From the NCBI RefSeq assembly GCF_009600985.1, contig NZ_VDFP01000004.1:62001-126000 (forward strand): DNA of 64,000 bases. The letters run 5' to 3'. Source of the DNA: Companilactobacillus halodurans. Its GTDB lineage: Bacteria; Bacillota; Bacilli; Lactobacillales; Lactobacillaceae. Below the pieces are notes generated by a model. It had not been told where the DNA came from. It saw nothing but the letters and a program-made list of their open reading frames with translations, and did not search any database. Made by a program: the position numbers and the translations under genes. Each line of letters starts with the position of its first letter. The stretch's first letter is position 1. Shown here piece after piece: positions 46,408-55,492 of the stretch.

Positions 46408-47103
46408 TTACATCTTATCCATAGTTTCATTCAACAGTTCATCAACACGATTATTTCCCACATTTGTAGCATGGCCTTTAGTCCACTCAAATGTTTTTTT
46501 AGGAACCGTTGGCAACAATTTATCGAGTTGCTTCCACAATTCAACGTTTACTGGGACGCTGCCATCAGCCTTTTTAAAACCTCGTTTTTTCCAGCCTGTC
46601 AACCAATTCTTCGTGATTGCATTTAAGACGTATTGAGAATCTAAGACAAATATCGCATTTTGTTTGTTGATTTTTAACTCATTTAATCGAATAATACTCT
46701 GAATTAGGGCCATTATCTCCATGCGGTTATTCGTTGCTCCAAATTCTCCGCTCGTCCCTTCATATGTCTGACCATCGTTACTGATATGATAAGCCCAAGC
46801 GGCTTTATCTGATTCTTTTACATGGCCACCCTTAAAGTTACCGTGATTTCTTGACCCACCGTCGGTATAAACAACCACGTCAAAATCACTAATATTGGAA
46901 ACCTTCTTTTTAGAAGCAGTTTTAGATTTCGTAGTTTTATAAGAATCTTTTCCTTCTAAAAAGGCTTGTGCTTCTTCTTTATTTAAAAAACTTTTATATC
47001 TGGCTCCAGCAAATCCATCGACTTGTGCCTTGCATTGGGCCCATGTTTGATAGATTCCTAGCTTCTTGCCTCGTCGTACTGCATAATATTTTTGCACTGT
47101 CAT
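46408..47103 (-). CDS. rnhA: Ribonuclease HI with N-terminal hybrid-binding domain
   Basis: 231 residues. Degrades RNA in RNA/DNA hybrids. N-terminal HBD/viroplasmin domain (KYYAVRRGKKLGIYQTWAQC ... YKSFLNKEEAQAFL, residues 4-50), a Lys/Ser linker, then the RNase H fold with catalytic acids in YTDGGSRNHG, NNRMEIMAL, FVLDSQYVL and NRVDELLNE. The annotated ATG at 47103 lies one base after GAGG; the GTG at 47097 is seven bases away and may be the true start. Single-gene unit. Confidence 0.93.
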   Translation of the reverse strand: MTVQKYYAVRRGKKLGIYQTWAQCKAQVDGFAGARYKSFLNKEEAQAFLEGKDSYKTTKSKTASKKKVSNISDFDVVVYTDGGSRNHGNFKGGHVKESDKAAWAYHISNDGQTYEGTSGEFGATNNRMEIMALIQSIIRLNELKINKQNAIFVLDSQYVLNAITKNWLTGWKKRGFKKADGSVPVNVELWKQLDKLLPTVPKKTFEWTKGHATNVGNNRVDELLNETMDKM

Positions 47104-47165
47104 ACCTCATTTAGTTAAACTTTCTCGATAATAATTATATAATAATATTCTGTTGGGGTGAATTT

Positions 47166-47921
47166 ATGAAAAATGGGCAATGGCCAATTCTCTATATCCA
47201 CGGTTTTCGTGGCGGAGATTATACGACACAGACAATGATTGCATCTGCTTTAAAAGCTAATAATAAGAAGTACGATCAATTTCTCAAAGCCAATATCGAC
47301 TGGAGAGGCAAAGTTACATATGAAGGGACTTGAACTGAGGATGAACATCCCATTGTTCAAGTTGTCTTTAAGAATAAATGGGTTGGCAGTAACCAAATTG
47401 CATATTGGTTAGCTAAACTTCTATTTGACTTGCGCTCAAAACATAAATTTACTACATATGATGCCATCGGACATTCTTTAGGTGCCGTAGCCTTAGTGCT
47501 CGTGAACTTAAAAGAAAAAATGCGCCCTTATATGCCTAAACTCAAAAAGTTAGTGCTCATCGCAGGTCCGTTCAATGGTGTTCTTGGTTTGGGTGACCTT
47601 CCCAACGTCAACCGAATCACGCCCAACGGACGGCCAGCTTTTATGAGCCCTACCTATTTTAGAATTTTCATTAATCGTAACAGTATATCAGATGATTTAA
47701 GGGTTATAAATATTTATGGCAACGTCGGAGATCACTCTAATAGTGACAAATATATCTCCGTTACATCTGCAGAATCTATATCTTACATACTCAAACCGCG
47801 AGTTAAAGAATATCGAGAATATTTAATTAAGGGTTCCAACGCGGAACACTCAATGTTACATGATGATTCTGAAATCTTGGATATGGTAAACAATTTCATT
47901 TACTATAATCCGTTATCGTAA
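47166..47921 (+). pseudogene. DUF915-like alpha/beta hydrolase interrupted by in-frame TGA
   Basis: A frame from ATG 47166 (GGGGTG ribosome binding site) begins MKNGQWPILYIHGFRGGDYT and runs 55 codons to a TGA at 47331-47333. It continues in the same frame to 47921 with IAYWLAKLLFDL, nucleophile motif AIGHSLGAVAL, and final His in NAEHSMLHDD. Without the stop it would be a complete hydrolase of about 251 residues. The remaining ORF has only a TTG near 47430 as a start, without SD, so the gene is probably dead or read through. Confidence 0.8.
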
Positions 47922-47976
47922 CGTTATATAATGACCTTACGTATATAGTTTTAACAGAGATTTGGAGGGGATTTCT

Positions 47977-50721
47977 ATCAAAGCTTGGGAGTTATTTAAA
48001 CTAGATCTTAAAAGGACCTTACAATCCAAACCCGCTACACTTTTGATGTTGGCAATGATAATTTTGCCATGTCTTTATTGTTGGTTCAACGTTTGGGCTC
48101 TATGGGATCCTTATTCAAACACGAGTGATTTAAAGGTTGCCGTTTATTCAGATGACCAATCAGTCGAACTTGAAGGACAAAAAATCGAGATTGGTGATCA
48201 ATTGATCGACAACTTGAAAAAGAATCATAAACTAGGCTGGACTTTTGTCGATTCAAAAGCCCAACTAGATAAAGGGGTTAAAGACGGTTCTTACTACGCC
48301 AGTATTTACGTACCTAAGAACTTCTCTAAAGATATTGTTAGTTTCCTATCTGGTAATATCAAAAAACCAAAATTGGTCTTTTCTGTTAATCAGAAAATAA
48401 ACGCCATTGCCCCGAAGCTGACTGAGACAGGTGCAACGACGTTACAAGGAACTATCTCAGATGAATTTATTGGAACGATCAGTAAGACTATCACCAAAGT
48501 CTTAAATAAATCTGGTGTCGATATTCAACACAATTTACCGATGCTTCGAAGACTTTCTTCCCTATTAACTACTTCTGACGACAACTTGCCAGAACTGCAA
48601 AATATTATGGATAAAGTCCAAAAAGCTAACACGGTCGTTCCAAATCTAAACCAAAAGTTACAACAAGCCAACAATATGTATGGTTATTTGCCATTACTCA
48701 ATTCTGATGCGCAAAAACTAGTTAATCTCAATAATTTCTTACCACTGGTTGACTCGGGTGGCACGGCTGCTAAGCAGTTACAAAATAAGATTCCAGAAAT
48801 TCAAAGTGCCGGTAGCCAAATCAGTCAGGTCGATAATGATTTTGGCCAAATATCCAATTTAATGGACAGCAGTATTAGCCAAGTTAAAAACGGCATCGAA
48901 GTTGTTAACAAAGTCCAAGCTGTTGTTCCAGATATTCAAAAATTAGGCGAAGATGCACAAAATGCAACTGATAAAGCACAAAACGATTTGATTCCAAAGA
49001 TTCAACAAGCTCTGCCAGTTATCAAAACGACGGTCGACACTGGTTTGTCGATGGTTTACAACATTGCCACTCAAATCAGCAATTCTATGGATAACATCAA
49101 TGACTTAATCGACAAAGTCAAAGAAGATCCTAAGAATCAAGAATTAAAGGAACAATTAAAGACTGTTATTCAAAACGTTGCTTCAGACGCTGCTCAATTG
49201 TCAAAAATCAGTCGTCAAATTGCTTCATCATTAACTGATTTACAAAATCTTTTCAACCAATTAGCTGACCAATTAGGAAACGATCGGACAAATATTTTTG
49301 ATCAACCTATTCAGCATCTAAATGATCTTGCTAACCTGGGCGACAGTTTATCAGACAAAGCAAACGATATTTTGAACAACTATGACGATTTAGATACGAC
49401 ACAGTTGCAAGATAAATTAACCGACCTTTCAAATCAAGCTGACCAAGTTGCTAGCGGCATCACTTCTCTTAAAGGTCTGAACATTTTGGATAGCGTTTCG
49501 GACACCATCAATAACATCAATACTTTCTTAAAAGATGCTAGTTCAACCTTAGGAGAACTCAATACGAATGTTATTCCTGCCATTCCGGGACTTTTGAATA
49601 ACACTAAAGGTGTTTTGCAAACTGCTTTAACATACTTGCAGAAGTATCAAAAACAGTTGCCTGCAGTTGGTAATGAGATTCACGATGCCAATCAGTTGCT
49701 CAATGGAAATATGAGTAACATCACCACTGGTATCAATCTTGCCAATGACTTCTACAATAATGATTATCCAAATCTGAAGAAGAAACTTTCAACGGCCACT
49801 TTCTTTGTGCAATATCAATTGCCACAAATTGAAAATGAACTGACAACAACTTTGAATTTGGTCAATTCTAAAACACCTGAGTTAGAGCAAGCTCTTTCAA
49901 CTGCCAATGACTTTGCGGTCAACGATTGGCCTCAATTAAAGAAAGATATTCATCATTCTGCTAAGCTCTTGAAAAAGGGTGAAAAGAATGTTGACCTTGG
50001 TGCCTTGATTAAATTGATGAAATCAGATGCCAATAAGGAATCAGACTTCTTCTCTAACCCAGTTAAGTTAAAGCAACAAAATCTCTACGACATCCCTAAT
50101 TACGGTTCTGCCAGTGCTCCATTCTACTTGGCTCTATGTATTTGGGTTGGTGCTTTACTATTATCAAGTGTCTTCACAGTCCACTTCAAGTTAAGCGACC
50201 GTCAAAAGTATCGTTATACCTTCAAACAACGTTTCAATGGACGTTATTTGACCTTTGGCTTTTTAAATCAATTACAAGCCATTTCGGCAGCACTTGGTAA
50301 TATTTTCATCTTGCATACTTATACGAAAGAAAAAATTCTCTTAGTTCTCTTCTGTATGCTAGTCAGTTTCGTCTTTATATCGATTCTGTATTCACTGGTA
50401 CAAATGTTTGGAACGGTCGGTAAGGGACTAGGAATCATCATTTTAGTTCTGTCGATTTCTGGTGCCGGGGGTAACTTCCCAGTCGTCCTATCAGACGGAT
50501 TCTTTAGAGTTATCAATCCTTACTTGCCATTTACTTATGCCGTCAATTTAATTCGTGAAGCAGTCGGAGGAGTATATTGGCCTAACGCTACAAAAGATAT
50601 TATTATATTAGTAGCCTTTGGTGTTGTTTTCTATCTACTTGGACTTTTGACTACAGAGAAGTTGAAGCCATGGATGCACAAACTACACAAGAGTGCTAAG
50701 AAGAGTATGATCATCGAATAA
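47977..50721 (+). CDS. YhgE/Pip-family membrane protein, apparently with an AUC start
   Basis: About 914 residues. One N-terminal helix (LLMLAMIILPCLYCWFNVWA), a very long extracellular region (about 45-700) of helical, Asn/Gln/Leu-rich repeats, and five to six C-terminal helices; this is the YhgE/Pip (phage-infection-protein-like, ABC-2-type) layout. The SD GGAGGGG occupies 47964-47970. The open frame begins at TTG 47962, which overlaps the SD; the codon at proper distance (six bases) is ATC 47977, giving (I)KAWELFKLDLKRTLQ, and the next ATG lies inside the first helix. So AUC initiation or a mutated start. Confidence 0.8.
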   Translation: MKAWELFKLDLKRTLQSKPATLLMLAMIILPCLYCWFNVWALWDPYSNTSDLKVAVYSDDQSVELEGQKIEIGDQLIDNLKKNHKLGWTFVDSKAQLDKGVKDGSYYASIYVPKNFSKDIVSFLSGNIKKPKLVFSVNQKINAIAPKLTETGATTLQGTISDEFIGTISKTITKVLNKSGVDIQHNLPMLRRLSSLLTTSDDNLPELQNIMDKVQKANTVVPNLNQKLQQANNMYGYLPLLNSDAQKLVNLNNFLPLVDSGGTAAKQLQNKIPEIQSAGSQISQVDNDFGQISNLMDSSISQVKNGIEVVNKVQAVVPDIQKLGEDAQNATDKAQNDLIPKIQQALPVIKTTVDTGLSMVYNIATQISNSMDNINDLIDKVKEDPKNQELKEQLKTVIQNVASDAAQLSKISRQIASSLTDLQNLFNQLADQLGNDRTNIFDQPIQHLNDLANLGDSLSDKANDILNNYDDLDTTQLQDKLTDLSNQADQVASGITSLKGLNILDSVSDTINNINTFLKDASSTLGELNTNVIPAIPGLLNNTKGVLQTALTYLQKYQKQLPAVGNEIHDANQLLNGNMSNITTGINLANDFYNNDYPNLKKKLSTATFFVQYQLPQIENELTTTLNLVNSKTPELEQALSTANDFAVNDWPQLKKDIHHSAKLLKKGEKNVDLGALIKLMKSDANKESDFFSNPVKLKQQNLYDIPNYGSASAPFYLALCIWVGALLLSSVFTVHFKLSDRQKYRYTFKQRFNGRYLTFGFLNQLQAISAALGNIFILHTYTKEKILLVLFCMLVSFVFISILYSLVQMFGTVGKGLGIIILVLSISGAGGNFPVVLSDGFFRVINPYLPFTYAVNLIREAVGGVYWPNATKDIIILVAFGVVFYLLGLLTTEKLKPWMHKLHKSAKKSMIIE

Positions 50722-50748
50722 TTCGTTCACAAGGGAGAAAGTATTTTA

Positions 50749-51198
50749 ATGACAGATATAAAAATGAGATCTTATCGACCTTTCATCACCGAAAATTTCT
50801 TTTGGGATTTTCCTACACGATTCAATTTAAAAGACGTTAGCGAGTTCTTAGGATTAGAAATTGACCCTACGACAAAATATATTTCTGACAGTGCCAAAAT
50901 CATCATGCGTAACGATGGTATTTATTGGCTCGTTCAAAAAAAGTCTAATAAAGAACTTGTCTCTTTGATTAGTCTAAGCGACGTCGATTTAAAAAATCAT
51001 CAAGCTGCTTTAATGGTCACTTTTAAAGACCTTTCTGAAGCTGAAAAGGTTGAAATATCAAATAGATTGCTTATCTTTCTTCGTGATCAGATTTCACTAA
51101 AAACTATTTTGGTCAACGATTTAGATCAAGTAGTTCAAGAAAAATTCATAAATAATGGTTATAATGCTTCTAACGAGAATATTCTAAAGAGGAGCTAA
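50749..51198 (+). CDS. Hypothetical protein, perhaps GNAT-like
   Basis: 149 residues, soluble. The pattern MRSYRPFITENFFWDFPTRF, a strand GIYWLVQKKSNKELVSLISL, and a late DQVVQEKFINNGYNAS loosely recall GNAT acetyltransferases (a core strand and a GF/GY motif), but the acetyl-CoA loop Q/RxxGxG/A is absent. I would not assign activity. Lies 27 bases after the YhgE gene and five before the metallopeptidase gene, so probably in one transcript with them. GGGAG ribosome binding site. Confidence 0.6.
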   Translation: MTDIKMRSYRPFITENFFWDFPTRFNLKDVSEFLGLEIDPTTKYISDSAKIIMRNDGIYWLVQKKSNKELVSLISLSDVDLKNHQAALMVTFKDLSEAEKVEISNRLLIFLRDQISLKTILVNDLDQVVQEKFINNGYNASNENILKRS

Positions 51199-51202
51199 TT
51201 TA

Positions 51203-51907
51203 ATGTTTGGATATGGTTATGGATACGGTTTTGGTCCCAGTTACTTGCTGATAATTATTGGTCTTGTTATCAGTTTGTGGGCCTCATGGTACGTAAATCA
51301 TAATTTCAAAAAGTACGATCAATTTACTAGCCATCACGGGACTACTGGTGCGGATGCTGCTAGATTTATTTTGGACAATGCCGGTTTACAAGATGTTGCA
51401 ATTCAACAAATCGGTGGAAAATTGACCGATAATTACAACCCGGGCAATAAAACCTTAAGTCTATCTGAATCTACTTATGGCTCAACTTCGGTTGCTGCCA
51501 TCGGTGTTGCCGCCCACGAATGTGGTCACGCTATTCAAGACCAAAGAAATTACTTGCCAATGCAGCTCAGAGCAGCCTTGGTTCCAGCGGTCAATCTTGG
51601 TTCAAATGCTTCAATTCCTTTGATTATCGTTGGTGCTTTATTAGGTATGAACCATACTTTGATTACGATTGGTATTTGGTTATTTGCCTTAGTCGTTTTA
51701 TTCCAAGTAGTTACTTTACCAGTCGAATTCAATGCGTCTGGTCGAGCTGTCAGCATTTTAAAGACTGGCGACTTATTAGATAGCGATGAAGTTCCTATGG
51801 TCAAGCAAGTACTATTTGCAGCGGCCTTGACTTATGTAGCAGCAGCTATTTCAACTGCGCTACAATTATTGCGTTTGATTATTATCTTCGGTGACAATCG
51901 CAATTAA
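51203..51907 (+). CDS. yugP: Zinc metallopeptidase, YugP family
   Basis: 234 residues, membrane-bound neutral zinc metallopeptidase (PF04298). N-terminal helix after a Gly/Tyr-rich start (GYGYGYGFGPSYLL); catalytic HECGH in GVAAHECGHAIQDQ (about residue 103-107); NYNPGNKTLSLSE and SDEVPMVKQVLFAAALTYVAAA are family landmarks; two to three further helices. GAGGAG ribosome binding site. Substrates not known. Confidence 0.92.
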   Translation: MFGYGYGYGFGPSYLLIIIGLVISLWASWYVNHNFKKYDQFTSHHGTTGADAARFILDNAGLQDVAIQQIGGKLTDNYNPGNKTLSLSESTYGSTSVAAIGVAAHECGHAIQDQRNYLPMQLRAALVPAVNLGSNASIPLIIVGALLGMNHTLITIGIWLFALVVLFQVVTLPVEFNASGRAVSILKTGDLLDSDEVPMVKQVLFAAALTYVAAAISTALQLLRLIIIFGDNRN

Positions 51908-51925
51908 TAAAAATTAAATTTAATG

Positions 51926-51966
51926 AAGATTCATATTTCGCCTAGCGTGATGGGAATCTTTTTTGT
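51926..51966 (+). terminator. Terminator after yugP
   Basis: AAGATTC (51926-51932) with GAATCTT (51954-51960), then T-rich. Confidence 0.7.
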
Positions 51967-52050
51967 TTCTCTATATAAATTTATAAAATTAGATTTTATT
52001 AGTATTTTGAAGTAAAATTTCTATTAAGAATAATAGAGGGGATTTATTTT

Positions 52051-53517
52051 ATGATTGATGTTTGGATCATCTGGCTAATCTTCATTATCTTAGTAGTCAA
52101 TACAATTTCAGCGTTAATTACTGTCTTTCACAGACCTCGTAATATCGTTACTACTTGGGCTTGGATTTTAGTCCTTGTCTTATTACCAATCGTAGGATTT
52201 CTAATTTACGCATTCTTGGGCCGTGGGATTGCTCAAGAGAAAATCTTTAATATCAGCAATCAGGAGCACTACAGTTTAAGCCAATTGAAAAAAATGGCAA
52301 TTGCTGCACAAAAAAAGCCCCAAAATGCGTCACGCTATGATGAAACGCATTATGCTGACCATATCATTAAATTCTTCAACGAGACCGAAGAAGCTCCTTT
52401 GACGCGTCATAATGAAATCGAATTGTTCTTCGATGGGCAGGAAAAATTCAAGCGTCTGTTTGAAGACATTAGAAATGCTAAGGATACCGTTCATGTTGAA
52501 TACTATGCTTTTATCAAAAGTGACATTGGAGACAAATTCTTAGACTTATTGACCCAAAAAGCTAAAGAAGGCTTAGAAGTCCGGTTGCTCTATGATCCAT
52601 GGGGTTCTGGCGGGACAAGGCCTAGATACTTCAAAGATTTTCAGGCTGCTGGCGGCGAAGTTTTACCATTCATCACTTCCAAAAATGTGATTGCCAAAAC
52701 GCGTTTGAACTATCACTTGCACCGTAAAATCGTAGTCGTCGATGGGACAACTGGTTGGATTGGTGGCTTCAACGTTGGCGATCAATACGTTAATGTGACT
52801 GATAAGTTTGGTTACTGGCGTGACACCCACTCAAGAATTTTTGGTGCTGCTACCTTACTTTTGCAAGAACGTTTCTTTAGAGATTGGAATGCTTCTTTAG
52901 ATAACAAAGCTCAACCTCTAGCTTTCTTGGAAAAATACTTTCCATCTGACAAATTCGACAATACTTCTAACGTGCCGATTCAAATTATCTCTGATGGACC
53001 TGACAATCGTGAAGAAGTTCTTAAAGACGGCTTCATTGATATGATCGTGGCAGCTAAAAAGAGCGTCTGGATTCAATCGCCTTATTTGGTGCCTGATGAT
53101 CCAATGTTTACAGCTTTGACGATTGCCGCTCGCTCCGGTGTTGATGTGAGGATCATGATTCCTTGCATGCCTGATCACCCCTTTATTTATCGTGCTACGC
53201 AATATTATGCTAATCTATTAACAACTTATGGGATTAAAATTTATAGCTACCAGAAAGGCTTTTTGCACGCTAAAACATCAGTCTTTGATGGCAAGATTTG
53301 TTCTGTAGGTTCAATGAACCATGATTTCAGGAGTTATTCTTTAAATTTCGAGGCAAATGCTTTCATTTATGATTCCAAAGTTACTCATAAAGTGGCTCGT
53401 TCTTTTGAAAATGACATGGAAGATTCTATTTTACTAACTCCCAAAATAATCAAAGAGCAAGGAATGTGGATGCACTTTAAACAACGTTTCTCTAGATTGT
53501 TATCTCCCATTCTTTAA
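52051..53517 (+). CDS. cls: Cardiolipin synthase
   Basis: 488 residues. Condenses two phosphatidylglycerols to cardiolipin at the membrane. Two N-terminal helices (about 5-27 and 36-58), then two phospholipase-D domains with HKD motifs: HLHRKIVVVDGTTGWIGG (about 224) and FLHAKTSVFDGKICSVGS (about 405). GAGGGG ribosome binding site; own terminator; monocistronic. Confidence 0.95.
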   Translation: MIDVWIIWLIFIILVVNTISALITVFHRPRNIVTTWAWILVLVLLPIVGFLIYAFLGRGIAQEKIFNISNQEHYSLSQLKKMAIAAQKKPQNASRYDETHYADHIIKFFNETEEAPLTRHNEIELFFDGQEKFKRLFEDIRNAKDTVHVEYYAFIKSDIGDKFLDLLTQKAKEGLEVRLLYDPWGSGGTRPRYFKDFQAAGGEVLPFITSKNVIAKTRLNYHLHRKIVVVDGTTGWIGGFNVGDQYVNVTDKFGYWRDTHSRIFGAATLLLQERFFRDWNASLDNKAQPLAFLEKYFPSDKFDNTSNVPIQIISDGPDNREEVLKDGFIDMIVAAKKSVWIQSPYLVPDDPMFTALTIAARSGVDVRIMIPCMPDHPFIYRATQYYANLLTTYGIKIYSYQKGFLHAKTSVFDGKICSVGSMNHDFRSYSLNFEANAFIYDSKVTHKVARSFENDMEDSILLTPKIIKEQGMWMHFKQRFSRLLSPIL

Positions 53518-53528
53518 TAGAAAATACG

Positions 53529-53562
53529 AAAAGGATCAAGATTATCTTGGTCCTTTTCTTTT
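53529..53562 (+). terminator. Terminator of cls
   Basis: AAAAGGATCAAG with CTTGGTCCTTTT (one G-U), then CTTTT. Confidence 0.8.
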
Positions 53563-53578
53563 AGGAGTGTTTATCATA

Positions 53579-54307
53579 ATGACATATATACTGGTAGTCC
53601 TGATTGCCCTTTTTGGTGCTTTAATGCGGACTGTCTTTGGTTTTGGTGAAGCACTGGTAACCATGCCACTACTAGCTTTAATATCTTTTAATATCCAAAC
53701 ATCCACTGCTTTGATTGGAGCTTTAGGATTACTGGTCGCTGTTCCAGTGGCTATCAAATATCGTCAACATATCGATTGGCAAACTTTAAAACGTTTAGTT
53801 ATCGGTTCTATTTTAGGAATTCCCGTAGGAATCTTGATTATTAAATTAGGCTCACCCATTATTATTATGAAAATTCTAGGAATCTTTATTATTATTTATG
53901 GAATTTATAATCTCTATAAATTGCACAATCCTAAAGAATCAAAGCTTCATTTAAGCGACAAATTCGATTATCTGGCTGGAATCATTTCAGGAATCCTTGG
54001 AGCATCTTTTAATAGCCATGGCGTACCAATCGTTGTCTTCGGAACGGCTAAAAGATGGGATTCTGACAAACTTCGGGGCATCCTGCAAGGACATTTTGTT
54101 TGTGTCGGGACTCTAGTTGTCTTGAGCCAGTTGTCATCCGGAATGTGGAGCCTTGAAGTGGTCAAATTATTAGGAATCATTATTCCGTTACTCTTTGTAG
54201 TAGTTCCATTTGGTAATTGGATCAGTCAAAAAATCGACAGCGAACACTTTATTCAATATGTTTATCTCATCTTGATTATATTTGGTGTAATTTTGATGAT
54301 TAAATAA
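53579..54307 (+). CDS. TauE/SafE (TSUP) family permease
   Basis: 242 residues from ATG 53579 (AGGAG 11 bases before; an upstream in-frame GTG overlaps the SD). Eight hydrophobic segments; VFGFGEALVTMPLLALI in the first half and ILGASFNSHGVPIVVFG in the second are the duplicated TauE/SafE motif. Family members export sulfite, sulfoacetate or other small anions; the cargo is unknown here. No sulfur genes are adjacent. Ends at a bidirectional terminator. Confidence 0.88.
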   Translation: MTYILVVLIALFGALMRTVFGFGEALVTMPLLALISFNIQTSTALIGALGLLVAVPVAIKYRQHIDWQTLKRLVIGSILGIPVGILIIKLGSPIIIMKILGIFIIIYGIYNLYKLHNPKESKLHLSDKFDYLAGIISGILGASFNSHGVPIVVFGTAKRWDSDKLRGILQGHFVCVGTLVVLSQLSSGMWSLEVVKLLGIIIPLLFVVVPFGNWISQKIDSEHFIQYVYLILIIFGVILMIK

Positions 54308-54310
54308 TTG

Positions 54311-54360
54311 CAAAAAAATAAGGAGAACAATCAAAAAATGATTATTCTCCCTATTTTTTT
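54311..54360. terminator. Bidirectional terminator (permease / racemase)
   Basis: AAAAAATA-GGAGAA-CAATCA folds on TGATT-TTCTCC-TATTTTTT; T runs on both strands. Confidence 0.9.
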
Positions 54361-55483
54361 AGTATTGTAGAACTTTAGAATTAATTACCTGCTTTTGAAT
54401 AGTAAATTTATCTAAATTCTCTTGATCGATTTCAAATCCTAAACCTTTATTTTGAGGAACATCAACAAAGGTTCCATCCAATTCAATCGTTGGTTTAATA
54501 ATATCCTCATCATAATAACGACTAGATGCTGCTATATCGTTTGGCAATGTGTAACCTGATAACGTTGCAATAGCAAGATTGCCAGCTCGAGCAACCCCAG
54601 AATCGAGCATCCCGCCACACCAGCATTCAATACCAGCTTTTGAAGCCATACTTTGAATTTTTTTGGCAATTGTTAAACCGCCAACGCGAGCTACCTTAAT
54701 ATTGATGATACGACCACTACCTAGTTTGATCATCTTTCTAGTATCGCCAATCGAAGTGATACTTTCATCCAGACAAACCTTAGTTTTGATTTGTGACTGC
54801 AATTCAGCATGATCGACCAAATCTCCTGGCTCCAATGGCTGCTCAATCATAATTAAATTCAAATCATCTAAACGTTTTAACATTGGAATATCCTTTAATC
54901 GATAAGCTGAATTTGCATCTGCCATCAACATCGCCTTTGGATATTCTTTTCTTACCGCAGCTAAATAATCATAATCTTTTCCTGGTTTAATTTTCATTTT
55001 AATTCGACGATAACCATCTTTGATATAACCTCGGACAACTTCTACCAACTCTTCAGGTGAATTTTGAACACCAATGCTGACACCTGTTTCAATTTTATCC
55101 TTGGTTCCACCAAGAGCTTTGGCCAGAGTCAAATTATTTTGTTTAGCATAAATATCCCATAATGCACAATTGATAGCTGATTTTGACATATTATTTTTTC
55201 TGAATCCATTTAGATATGGATAAACATCATCTGGGTGATCAAGCTTTTGATTAAAAATCAAGGGTAACATTTGATCAACAATCAAATCCCAACTGCCATC
55301 TCGAAATTCTTCATTATAAAATGGTTGAGCAAAGGCTGACCCTTCACTATATCCAATTGTTCCATCTTCATCGACCAATTTTAAAATCAGACATTGTTTA
55401 AATTTCATGGTGGTAAAACTAGTTGTAAAAGGTTTCCTTAAAGGAATATCAACTTTTCTAATTTCAGCATTTACTATTTTCAT
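54359..55483 (-). CDS. N-acylamino-acid racemase / o-succinylbenzoate synthase-like enzyme
   Basis: 374 residues of the enolase superfamily, MenC/NSAR branch. Catalytic KxK in RRIKMKIKPGKDY (second Lys about 165); metal ligands Asp in MADANSAY, Glu in MIEQPLEPGD, Asp in CLDESITS; second catalytic Lys in INIKVARVGGL; CWCGGMLDSGVARAGN and LPNDIAASSRYY complete the fingerprint. OSBS activity is unlikely without other menaquinone genes nearby; the M20 deacylase and transporter beside it favour racemisation of N-acyl (for example N-succinyl) amino acids. Ten bases after the MFS gene. Confidence 0.85.
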   Translation of the reverse strand: MKIVNAEIRKVDIPLRKPFTTSFTTMKFKQCLILKLVDEDGTIGYSEGSAFAQPFYNEEFRDGSWDLIVDQMLPLIFNQKLDHPDDVYPYLNGFRKNNMSKSAINCALWDIYAKQNNLTLAKALGGTKDKIETGVSIGVQNSPEELVEVVRGYIKDGYRRIKMKIKPGKDYDYLAAVRKEYPKAMLMADANSAYRLKDIPMLKRLDDLNLIMIEQPLEPGDLVDHAELQSQIKTKVCLDESITSIGDTRKMIKLGSGRIINIKVARVGGLTIAKKIQSMASKAGIECWCGGMLDSGVARAGNLAIATLSGYTLPNDIAASSRYYDEDIIKPTIELDGTFVDVPQNKGLGFEIDQENLDKFTIQKQVINSKVLQY

Positions 55484-55492
55484 TTTTATCTC

